Positions 27,221 to 34,502 of a DNA stretch of 35,629 nt are shown here, one piece after another. Source of the DNA: Bacillota bacterium (GTDB lineage Bacteria > Bacillota > Clostridia > Acetivibrionales > DSM-1351); contig JAEYNI010000309.1 in NCBI GenBank assembly GCA_023412635.1, positions 1 to 35,629 on the forward strand. Reading direction: 5' to 3'. Numbering within the stretch: position 1 is the stretch's first letter; each line of letters starts with the position of its first letter. The position numbers and the translations under genes were made by a program. The notes beneath the pieces were generated by a model. The model was not told the DNA's origin and ran no database searches. It saw nothing but the letters and a program-made list of their open reading frames with translations.

Positions 27221-27247
27221 AATATAATTTATAGGAGGCGAATTTAA

Positions 27248-30200
27248 TTGAGTAGTACAGCTTTTAGAAATTTGAGGAAAACAGTCGCTGTTTTACTTGT
27301 ACTATGTCTGGTAATATCTCTATTACCAATAAATAGTGTTGTAAATTCAGCGAGCACTGGAACTGTTACGGTTTATCATGAAGACTTTGCAAATGGGCGG
27401 GGTGCTGCAACACAAGCAGGAGGTGCAAGCCTGACACCGGTAAGTGATAAAACTTTTGATGGAAATGCCGATGGCAAAGCTCTATATGTAAGTGGGAGAG
27501 CAAACAACTGGGATGGTGTTGACTTCAATTTTTCAGATGTTGGAATGGAGAATGGAAAAACCTATACTATAACTGTTAATGGTTTCGTAGACGCTGACGC
27601 AGATGTACCAACCGGTTCACAGGTATTTCTTCAAAATGTGTCCAGCTACGGTTGGATAGCAGGTGCAAACATTACTACCGGAGCAGCATTAACAATAACC
27701 GGTACATATACCGTAGATACAAGTAAGGACAATGCTGTCCGTGTACAGACAAATGACGAAGGTAAAGCAGTTCCGTTTTACATCGGGGATGTTAGGATTA
27801 CAACTACTGCTACTGAAACTGTAGTGCTGCATGAGGAGTTTACAAATGGAGCTGGTAAGGCCTCACAAGCTGGAGGTGCGAGCCTGACACCGGTAAGTGA
27901 TAAAACTTTTGATGGAAATGCCGATGGTAAAGCTCTATATGTAAGCGGGAGAGTAAACAACTGGGATGGTGTTGACTTCAACTTTACAGATGTAGGTATG
28001 GAAAACGGAAAAACTTATACTATAACTGTTAAAGGTTTTGTAGATGCCGACGCAGATGTACCTGCCGGTTCACAGGTATTTCTTCAGAATGTATCCAGCT
28101 ACGGTTGGATAGCAGGTGCAGAAATTACTGCTGGTGCAGCCTTCACAGTAACCGGTAAATATACCGTAGATTCAAGTAAGGACAATGCTGTGCGTGTGCA
28201 GACAAATGACGAAGGTAAAACAGTTCCGTTTTATATCGGGGATGTAATAATTACGACTTTTGACAGCGGTTCTCAGCAGCCACCAGAAGAACCCTCAAGA
28301 GACCCTGCTATACCACTTAACACTATTACCTTTGAAGATCAGACAACAGGTGGCTTTGGGGGAAGGGCAGGAACCGAAACTCTAACAGTTACAAATGAAG
28401 AAAACCATACAGAGGGTGGTTCCTATGCCTTAAAAGTAGAAGGCAGGGGAGAAACCTGGCATGGACCAGCTTTACGTGTTGAGAAGTATGTTGATAAGGG
28501 TTCAGAATATAAAATCACTGCATGGGTTAAACTGATTGACCCGGCAAGTTCTCAAATTCAGCTTTCTACGCAGATTGGAACTTCAAGTCCCAATTATGTT
28601 ACCCTTAATGCAAAAACAATCTCTACAAATGATGGATGGGTAAAATATGAAGGTACATACCGGTATAACAGTGTACCCGATGAATTCCTTACAATATATG
28701 TGGAAAGTGCATCTAACAAAACTGCATCTTACTATATTGATGATATCAGCTTTGAGAGTACAGGTTCAGGGCCCGTAGATTTTCAAAGAGATCTGACTCC
28801 AATAAAAAATGTTTATGAAAACGATTTTTTAATAGGAAATGCAATATCCTCTGAAGACCTTTCCGGTGTAAGGAATGAATTTTTGAAAATGCATCATAAT
28901 GCAGCTACTGCTGGTAATGCTATGAAACCTGCTAATTTGCAGCCAACAAAGGGGAACTTTACTTTTAGTGCAGCAGATGCTTTGGCTGATAAAGCCCTTG
29001 CTGAAGGCTTTCCGATGCATGGTCATGTTCTGGTATGGCACCAGCAGTCACCTGATTGGATGAATACAGCAACAGATGGAACTGCTCTTTCACGTGAAGA
29101 AGCTCTCGAAAATTTAAGGACTCATATCAAGACTGTAGTTGAACATTTCGGAACAAGGGTAGTTTCCTGGGATGTTGTCAATGAAGCAATGAACGACAAT
29201 CCTTCAAATCCAGCCGATTGGAAGGGATCTCTGCGTAAGAGCCAATGGTATAACGCTATAGGACCGGATTACGTTGAAGAAGCGTTTTTAGCAGCCAGGG
29301 AAGTTTTGGATGAAAAAGGTTGGGATATAAAGCTGTATTATAATGATTACAATGAAGATAATCAGAACAAAGCCCAGGCCATTTATAACATGGTTAAAGA
29401 AATTAATGACAGATATGCTGCTGATCATCCGGGTAAATTGCTTATAGATAGTATCGGCATGCAGGCGCATTATAATATAGCTACAAATCCTGAAAATGTT
29501 AAACTTTCATTGGAAAAATTCATATCACTGGGTGTTGAAATAAGCATAACCGAGCTTGATATTACGGCAGGAAGCGACTCAAAGCTGACTGAAAACCAAA
29601 CAAAAGCTCAGGCCTATTTATACGCTCAATTATTTAAAATCTTTAAGGAACATTCTGATAAAATTGAACGTGTAACAATATGGGGTACAGATGATGGCAC
29701 AAGCTGGAGATCAACTCAAAGTCCACTCCTGTTTGATAAGAATCTGCAAGCCAAACCAGCTTATTATGCTGTTATTGATCCTGATAAATATATGGCTGAA
29801 AATCCCACAACTGTACCTGATGGAGCAAAAGAAGCTAAAGCTACCTACGGTACTCCTGTAATAGATGGATCAGTAGATACTATATGGAATAGCGCTCAGG
29901 TAATGTCTGTTGACTTTAATCAGGCAGCATGGCAGGGAGCTACAGGTATTGCAAAGGCCCTTTGGGACAATGTCAACTTGTATATTCTTGTCCAGGTAAG
30001 CGATTCACAGCTGGATAAAACCAACGGAAATGCGTGGGAGCAGGATTCGGTTGAAATATTTGTAGATGAAAATAATCAGAAAACTACCTTCTATCAGGAA
30101 GACGATGGTCAATACAGAGTAAATTTCGACAATGAGGTAACCATCACCCCTGATAGTGCGGTAGCGGGTTTTGAATCAAAAACAAAGATATCAGGTACAA

Positions 30201-31687
30201 ATTATACAATAGAAATGAAGATTCCATTTAAGAAAATAACACCGGCTGTCAATAAGAAGATTGGTTTTGACGCTCAGATTAACGATGCCAAAGATGGTTC
30301 CCGTCAAGGTGCTACTACCTGGAATGATAAATCAGGTACAGCTTATCAGGATACTTCTGTATTCGGTGTTCTTACCCTTACAGGTAACGGAGGTGGTTCC
30401 GGAGGTGGTTCCGGAGGTGGTTCTGGAAGTGGTTCTGGTAGTGGAAGCAGTAACAGCTCAGGCAGTAGTTCGGATACAAGCTCTTCAAACAACACTATAA
30501 AGATAGAAAAGTCTGAAATTAAAGTAACATTACCGGTTGCTGTAAAAGCTGACGGAACAGCTGCTGTAAGTGTTAGTGCCAAAGTTGTAGATGATATAAT
30601 CAGTAATATAGGTAATGTTAAAGATTCAGATGGAAAAACGACGATTACTCTTTCACTTGGTTTAAAAGCAGATGCAAAAGCAGCTGAGGTAAAACTGCCT
30701 GACGGAACATTAAATAGAATTTTGACAGCTGATAAAGACACAGCACTTAAAATTGATGCAGGTATTTGTGAAGTTGTTTTTGACAGTAAGACCATTGGAA
30801 CAATATCAAAAGCCGGGACAGGTGAAGTTGAAATTAAAGCATCCAAGGTTGATGCTGCAGAGATAGCGAAGCTCCCAGCTACAGCAACTATGAGGATTGG
30901 AGATCGTCCTGTTTATGAATTCAGCGTATCTGTTGGAGGAAAAACAGTTTCAGATTTTGGAGATGGTACTGCAACTGTTAGTATTCCTTACACCCTTGGA
31001 AAAGATGAAGATCCAAATGCAATTCTTGTTTACTACATTGATAGCAACAAGAATCTGATTCCTGTTAGGGGAACCTATGCAAATGGCAATGTAACCTTTA
31101 AAACATCACACTTCTCAAAGTTTGCATTAAGCTATAATAAAGTAGGCTTTAAGGATGTGAAGGAAACCGATGAATATTACTCGGCAGTTACTTATCTTGG
31201 GGCAAGAGATATAATAACCGGAATAAACTTTGAACCAACCAGAAAATTTACCCGTGGTGAAGCAATAGTAATGCTTCTGAAAGCATACAATATTCAACCA
31301 CTGGAAAACCCGCAGAATAATTTCTCAGACGCTGACGGTGAATTTGCCGGATATTATGCGAAGGCCAGAGAAATCGGTCTGAGTAATGGTGTTGGTAATA
31401 ACAAGTTAGGTGTTAACTCAGCTATAACCCGAGAAGCTCTGTACACAATCATTTATAAATTGAAAAATTACCTGGGCGAATTGCCGGACAAAAAAGTTAA
31501 GGAATACAGAGGCTTTGGCGATAGCAATAAAATTTCCTCCTGGTCTCTGGAAACTATTACAAAGCTTGTTGAAGCCGGTTTGATGAAGGATGGCTCCTAC
31601 AGACAGCTAAAACCCAAATCTACTTGCAACAGAGCAGACTTTGCAAACATATTGTATTCCCTCCTCATTAAAAACTCAATAAACTAG
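27248..31687 (+). CDS. Cell-surface GH10 xylanase: three CBM22-like modules, GH10, CBM9, extra domain, three SLH
   Basis: A 1479-residue paralogue of the preceding gene. Order: signal peptide (about 1-36); two nearly identical CBM22-like modules (about 42-190 and 193-338); CBM22 (about 357-505); GH10 (about 515-855) with acid/base E646 in WDVVNEAM and nucleophile E769 in SITELDI; CBM9 (about 865-1045); Gly/Ser linker (about 1047-1080); a beta-rich domain (about 1083-1295) with no name I can give; three SLH repeats (about 1299-1479, VGFKDVKETDEYYSAVTYL, FTRGEAIVMLLKA, ITREALYTIIYK, CNRADFANILYSLL). SLH repeats hold the enzyme on the wall, so products form next to the importer. Architecture and length are very close to what I recall for Paenibacillus JDR-2 XynA1. 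It has the TTG start, its own promoter candidate and a strong terminator after it. Confidence 0.93.
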   Translation: MSSTAFRNLRKTVAVLLVLCLVISLLPINSVVNSASTGTVTVYHEDFANGRGAATQAGGASLTPVSDKTFDGNADGKALYVSGRANNWDGVDFNFSDVGMENGKTYTITVNGFVDADADVPTGSQVFLQNVSSYGWIAGANITTGAALTITGTYTVDTSKDNAVRVQTNDEGKAVPFYIGDVRITTTATETVVLHEEFTNGAGKASQAGGASLTPVSDKTFDGNADGKALYVSGRVNNWDGVDFNFTDVGMENGKTYTITVKGFVDADADVPAGSQVFLQNVSSYGWIAGAEITAGAAFTVTGKYTVDSSKDNAVRVQTNDEGKTVPFYIGDVIITTFDSGSQQPPEEPSRDPAIPLNTITFEDQTTGGFGGRAGTETLTVTNEENHTEGGSYALKVEGRGETWHGPALRVEKYVDKGSEYKITAWVKLIDPASSQIQLSTQIGTSSPNYVTLNAKTISTNDGWVKYEGTYRYNSVPDEFLTIYVESASNKTASYYIDDISFESTGSGPVDFQRDLTPIKNVYENDFLIGNAISSEDLSGVRNEFLKMHHNAATAGNAMKPANLQPTKGNFTFSAADALADKALAEGFPMHGHVLVWHQQSPDWMNTATDGTALSREEALENLRTHIKTVVEHFGTRVVSWDVVNEAMNDNPSNPADWKGSLRKSQWYNAIGPDYVEEAFLAAREVLDEKGWDIKLYYNDYNEDNQNKAQAIYNMVKEINDRYAADHPGKLLIDSIGMQAHYNIATNPENVKLSLEKFISLGVEISITELDITAGSDSKLTENQTKAQAYLYAQLFKIFKEHSDKIERVTIWGTDDGTSWRSTQSPLLFDKNLQAKPAYYAVIDPDKYMAENPTTVPDGAKEAKATYGTPVIDGSVDTIWNSAQVMSVDFNQAAWQGATGIAKALWDNVNLYILVQVSDSQLDKTNGNAWEQDSVEIFVDENNQKTTFYQEDDGQYRVNFDNEVTITPDSAVAGFESKTKISGTNYTIEMKIPFKKITPAVNKKIGFDAQINDAKDGSRQGATTWNDKSGTAYQDTSVFGVLTLTGNGGGSGGGSGGGSGSGSGSGSSNSSGSSSDTSSSNNTIKIEKSEIKVTLPVAVKADGTAAVSVSAKVVDDIISNIGNVKDSDGKTTITLSLGLKADAKAAEVKLPDGTLNRILTADKDTALKIDAGICEVVFDSKTIGTISKAGTGEVEIKASKVDAAEIAKLPATATMRIGDRPVYEFSVSVGGKTVSDFGDGTATVSIPYTLGKDEDPNAILVYYIDSNKNLIPVRGTYANGNVTFKTSHFSKFALSYNKVGFKDVKETDEYYSAVTYLGARDIITGINFEPTRKFTRGEAIVMLLKAYNIQPLENPQNNFSDADGEFAGYYAKAREIGLSNGVGNNKLGVNSAITREALYTIIYKLKNYLGELPDKKVKEYRGFGDSNKISSWSLETITKLVEAGLMKDGSYRQLKPKSTCNRADFANILYSLLIKNSIN
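27371..28262 (+). repeat. 453-bp tandem duplication of the N-terminal module
   Basis: The first two modules recur with an exact 453-bp (151-codon) offset: 27419 aligns with 27872, and 27641 with 28094. Long stretches are identical at nucleotide level. By eye I count about 18 residue differences in about 144. Confidence 0.85.
30389..30436 (+). repeat. 12-bp tandem repeat encoding the Gly/Ser linker
   Basis: Four units of the pattern GG(A)GGTGGTTC(C/T), two of them identical, encode GGGS-type repeats between CBM9 and the extra domain. Ser-rich sequence follows. Unit number may vary between strains by slippage. Confidence 0.8.
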
Positions 31688-31735
31688 TTATAAGTAACTG
31701 AAAACTAGTTGCAAGCAACCGCATACTCCAACAAA

Positions 31736-31768
31736 ACTGGCTCCCCAAGGGTAGGGAGCCAGTTTTTT
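31736..31768 (+). terminator. Intrinsic terminator after the SLH-anchored xylanase
   Basis: ACTGGCTCCC (31736-31745) pairs with GGGAGCCAGT (31754-31763) around an 8-base loop, followed by six T. It closes the xylan locus. Confidence 0.92.
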
Positions 31769-31811
31769 GTCCAGAATAAAAGATTGGAGACATGGGGCTA
31801 AAATAGTATTA

Positions 31812-31838
31812 TTGGTTTATCCATTATTGTGGTATAAT
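31812..31838 (+). promoter_or_regulatory. Extended -10 promoter upstream of the DUF2500 gene
   Basis: A TGGTATAAT extended -10 (31830-31838) with a weak TTGGTT at 31812-31817 as -35. It lies 55 bases before the start codon. Confidence 0.5.
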
Positions 31839-31893
31839 TGGAAGTTAATAGACGGAATTATTTTTTAATATAAATACAACGGAGGGAAAAAAT

Positions 31894-32292
31894 ATGGAGG
31901 TTTCACCTTTTAGTGGGTTTGATGGTATTATGTTCAGTATCGTGCCAGTAATTGTAATTATCGGATTTATATTAGTGTTTGGTATAATTATTGTACGTTC
32001 GATACAGAGTGCAAAACAGTGGAAAAGAAATAACGAATCCCCTGTTCTTACAGTTGATGCAACAGTGGTAACAAAACGTGCAGATGTTCGTAGTCATCAC
32101 AATACCGGAGCAGATAATATTCATCACAGGTCGTCATCAACTACATATTATGCTACATTTGAAGTAACAAGTGGTGACCGTTTAGAATTCGAAATTAAAG
32201 ATACTGAGTATGGAATACTTGTGGAAAAAGATATTGGAAGGCTGACCTTTCAGGGGACACGTTATTTGGGATTTGAGCGCGTCAAAATTTGA
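31894..32292 (+). CDS. DUF2500-family membrane-anchored protein
   Basis: A 132-residue protein. One N-terminal membrane helix (about 13-37, VPVIVIIGFILVFGIIIV) is followed by a soluble domain. That domain has VLTVDATVVTKR, a His/Ser-rich segment (HHNTGADNIHHRSSS), then TTYYATFEVTSGDRLEFEI and a GILVEKDIGRLTFQGTRYLGF ending. This pattern is DUF2500, whose function is unknown. A strong GGAGGG site precedes ATG 31894. The gene stands alone between terminators and has no evident tie to xylan use. Confidence 0.85.
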   Translation: MEVSPFSGFDGIMFSIVPVIVIIGFILVFGIIIVRSIQSAKQWKRNNESPVLTVDATVVTKRADVRSHHNTGADNIHHRSSSTTYYATFEVTSGDRLEFEIKDTEYGILVEKDIGRLTFQGTRYLGFERVKI

Positions 32293-32372
32293 TAAATGAA
32301 ATAAATTATTTAACAATTTGATACAAACAAACATAACATGTATTAATAGATTTGATTAAAAGGTGACTACAG

Positions 32373-32576
32373 TTGAGCAAGAATTGTAAAAGTGGATGTC
32401 CGGATGGACTTTTTTCATTAACGCCCTGTGAACTCACAGCTCTTGCAACAGCCATTTCAATATTTCTTTCAGAAGAGGTAGAAGGTTGTCAGCGAGCTGC
32501 TCTCGGAAATTTTATACTATCGATAGGTCAGAACATAGTGACTTTTGATACACAAGCAAGTTGTTGTAACAAATGA
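32373..32576 (+). CDS. Small conserved-looking protein (67 aa), function unknown
   Basis: A TTG start at 32373 follows AAAGGTG. The protein has a Cys-containing N-terminus (SKNCKSGCPDGLFSLTPCE), a hydrophobic helix (LTALATAISIFLSEE) and a second helix (AALGNFILSIGQNIVTF), and ends in CCNK. The pattern LxxLATAIxIxLxxxx...LGNFxxxxGQNxxTxxxQ resembles a family of small Clostridia proteins annotated DUF6774. That match is from memory and unverified. No signal peptide is seen. Five cysteines at both ends could bind metal or form disulfides. Confidence 0.65.
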   Translation: MSKNCKSGCPDGLFSLTPCELTALATAISIFLSEEVEGCQRAALGNFILSIGQNIVTFDTQASCCNK

Positions 32577-32601
32577 TTATAGAAGTCTTTAAGTATTTAA
32601 A

Positions 32602-32654
32602 CTGGGTAAAGCGGTTCAATTAAATTTTGATACTGTTTTACCCGGAATTTTTTT
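32602..32654 (+). terminator. Terminator after the small protein gene
   Basis: CTGGGTAAA (32602-32610) pairs with TTTACCCGG (one G-T pair) across a roughly 34-base loop, followed by seven T ending at 32654. The large loop makes it weaker than the others in the window. Confidence 0.55.
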
Positions 32655-32705
32655 ATCAGAAACAAAGCTTCCCTTAACAACCCTTGATATTTCTAATTTA
32701 TTCAT
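32616..32705 (-). CDS. Possible 29-residue peptide or tail of a decayed gene
   Basis: On the minus strand the frame is open from 32765 to the TGA at 32616-32618. From ATG 32705 it encodes MNKLEISRVVKGSFVSDKK then IPGKTVSKFN. The upstream part (KFGNYNHIYKISNVVD) also looks protein-like. There is no ribosome site, and the loop of a plus-strand terminator overlaps it. It may be the C-terminal scrap of a lost gene. I recognise no family. Confidence 0.2.
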   Translation of the reverse strand: MNKLEISRVVKGSFVSDKKIPGKTVSKFN

Positions 32706-32845
32706 GTCTACAACATTACTTATTTTATAAATATGGTTATAGTTTCCAAACTTTTGACGATATACTTATATACTAATATGCTTAAGGATTATGCAGGTAT
32801 CCCTAAAATTCAAACAACTAACGAAAAGCATTATGGAGATAAAGT

Positions 32846-33448
32846 ATGAAACATAAGTTCAATATATTAATACTTTTAGCTATTATTACATTATTTAATT
32901 CAAGCTGCTCTACCGATAATACATCGCCACCGGCAATTAATAATGAAATTAGATCAGAAACATTAACTAATAATGAAAATTCATCAGGGCAAAATAATAT
33001 TCCATTAGCTGTTACATATATGGCATATGAAGAACAATATAGGTTTATTAGTAAATCAGCGCCATTATTATGGATGCCTTGTGAAACTAGTCCAAAAGTT
33101 AAAGATCTTTCTAATATTTTGGTAGAAGTATTATTCGCGGGTTATACTACAGAAAATAATATATGGTTATATGTTATTTATAGGACTTATGATACTCCAA
33201 CAAACAATAGAGGTTGGATACTGGAATCAAATACTGAAAAATATACAAAGGATAACCAGAGTATGGTGAAAGATATAATTATACCAAAAGGAATAAAGGG
33301 AGTTGAGGCAAATAAGAACTATGTTGAAAACTACGATCAATTTGGATTTATTGAAAAAGAAGAGAAAGATAGAGTTCTTATCATGTTTGCTGGCGGAAAA
33401 GAGGTCTGGTATAATAAAAAAGATATAAAGTACCCACCACTTAAATAA
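32846..33448 (+). CDS. Hypothetical lipoprotein
   Basis: A 200-residue protein with a lipoprotein signal peptide: KHK, hydrophobic ILILLAIITLF, lipobox FNSSC with Cys at position 21. An Asn/Ser/Thr-rich tether runs to about residue 52. The folded part includes PLLWMPCETSPKVKDLSNILVE and NNRGWILESNTEKY, which faintly resembles an SH3-like wall-binding fold; I cannot name a domain. The coding sequence is more AT-rich (many AAT, ATA codons) than the xylan locus. ATG 32846 follows TGGAGA. It precedes the acetyltransferase by 57 bases on the same strand. Confidence 0.7.
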   Translation: MKHKFNILILLAIITLFNSSCSTDNTSPPAINNEIRSETLTNNENSSGQNNIPLAVTYMAYEEQYRFISKSAPLLWMPCETSPKVKDLSNILVEVLFAGYTTENNIWLYVIYRTYDTPTNNRGWILESNTEKYTKDNQSMVKDIIIPKGIKGVEANKNYVENYDQFGFIEKEEKDRVLIMFAGGKEVWYNKKDIKYPPLK

Positions 33449-33504
33449 ATGCATAACTTAAGCTTATTTAGTAGGTAAAATAGTTGATGATTGAAGGTGA
33501 TTAC

Positions 33505-34068
33505 ATGAAGATAAATGTTGATGTTACTGATAAGAATATAGAAACCGACAGGTTAATTTTGCGTTCCTGGCAAGAATCTGATATAGACGACTTCTATGAA
33601 TATGCGTCTGTTGAAGGTGTAGGCGAAATGGCGGGATGGAAGCATCACGATTCCATTGATGTTTCCAGGAAAATTCTAAATTCATTTATATTGGGTAAGA
33701 ATATATTTGCAATAACGTATAAGGAAAACAATAAAGTAATCGGCTCGTTAGGATTGCACAATTCATGGGCTGATGATGATAGTAACTATTCACATTTAAA
33801 GATTAAAGAAATGGGATATGTTTTATCTAAAGCGTATTGGGGAAAGGGATTGATGCCTGAAGCAGTTAGTGCGGTGATTAGGTTCTGTTTTGACAAATTA
33901 AAATTGGATGCTCTGACTATCGGTCATTTTTTATCGAATAATCAATCCAGAAGAGTTATTGAAAAATGTGGGTTTAAGTTTGTAGCTCAAGATAAGTTTT
34001 ATTCCGAGCAACTGAAGATGACCTTTGACGATTTAAAATACATATTGTTAAGTAAGCCAAATGAATAA
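33505..34068 (+). CDS. GNAT-family N-acetyltransferase (RimJ/RimL-like)
   Basis: A 187-residue acetyltransferase. The N-terminus has the RimJ-type strand IETDRLILRSWQESD. The acetyl-CoA site region reads MGYVLSKAYWGKGLMPEAV, followed by LSNNQSRRVIEKCGFKFV, the hallmark Asn-x-x-S-x-R-x-x-E-K-x-G-F block. It transfers acetyl from acetyl-CoA to an amine, possibly a protein N-terminus or a small molecule. The open frame begins 21 bases upstream with TTG-ATG, but ATG 33505 (MKINVDV) lies 6 bases after AAGGTGA, so I choose it. Confidence 0.85.
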   Translation: MKINVDVTDKNIETDRLILRSWQESDIDDFYEYASVEGVGEMAGWKHHDSIDVSRKILNSFILGKNIFAITYKENNKVIGSLGLHNSWADDDSNYSHLKIKEMGYVLSKAYWGKGLMPEAVSAVIRFCFDKLKLDALTIGHFLSNNQSRRVIEKCGFKFVAQDKFYSEQLKMTFDDLKYILLSKPNE

Positions 34069-34186
34069 TCGGGTATTGATAGAATGACGGATGACCTAGT
34101 AAATATCAAGAATAATTACCGTGATGTAAGTAATCATATATCAATTAATTGGAGAATTTAAATGTTAAAAAACAACAGTCCTGGCA

Positions 34187-34393
34187 ATGAATACAGCAGG
34201 GTTTTTGATATATGCTATTAACGGGGGATACATGATTTATTCTACGTTAACAAGAAAGCCCCGTATTGGACCATGGGCATTCGATATTTACCTGGGGATA
34301 GCACTTATATTGTTTGGATTGTGTGCCTTTGCCTATGCCAGTGTAAGAGTTATTAGGAAACATAAAAGGACCTCGGACCAGACTCCGGTATGA
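34187..34393 (+). CDS. Small membrane protein, probably frameshifted at its 5' end
   Basis: A 68-residue frame with two hydrophobic helices (about 4-20 and 34-54) around RKPRIGPWAFDIYLG. It ends in a basic tail. ATG 34187 has no ribosome site. An ATG at 34162, with a TTGGAGAA site upstream, starts a frame that closes after 19 codons. Removing one A from the A6 run at 34167-34172 would join that start to this frame as MLKTTVLAMNTAGFLIY, giving about 76 residues. This is therefore either a recent frameshift, a slippage site or a sequencing error. Function unknown. Confidence 0.55.
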   Translation: MNTAGFLIYAINGGYMIYSTLTRKPRIGPWAFDIYLGIALILFGLCAFAYASVRVIRKHKRTSDQTPV

Positions 34394-34396
34394 CAT

Positions 34397-34428
34397 ACGC
34401 AGCACTACCGAGCTTGGTAGTGCTGTGT
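34397..34428. terminator. Strong hairpin terminator between convergent genes
   Basis: A 13-bp stem, ACGCAGCACTACC (34397-34409) with GGTAGTGCTGTGT (34416-34428), one G-T pair, and a 6-base loop. T-rich sequence follows only after several bases. It lies 3 bases after the small membrane protein gene and upstream of the convergent asparagine synthetase end. Confidence 0.7.
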
Positions 34429-34502
34429 AGTCGTAACTTTATTTTCTTAGCATTTTATTCAAGCACCGTAAACAGTTCGAACACTATTCCACTGATTAAT
34501 TT

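Larger units (their letters stand above)
26825..27247. other. Intergenic region between the two xylanase genes
   Basis: A 423-base gap with no convincing ORF. It contains a strong hairpin at 26866-26899, a palindromic block GTCGTAGG/CCTACG-T-CGAC at 26918-26938, and the promoter-palindrome-ribosome-site leader of the second gene at its right end. Positions 27043-27087 can fold with GCTCT/AGAGC ends and inner ACAG/CTGT pairing, but this matches no RNA family I know. Confidence 0.5.

Noticed and set aside
30346..30846. 166-residue minus-strand frame opposite the xylanase linker
   Set aside because: The frame stays open because of the Gly/Ser repeat composition; the translation is a low-complexity Pro/Glu shadow.
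34084..34161. 25-codon frame MTDDLVNIKNNYRDV...
   Set aside because: Too short, lacks a ribosome site and probably arises by chance between the acetyltransferase and the next gene.
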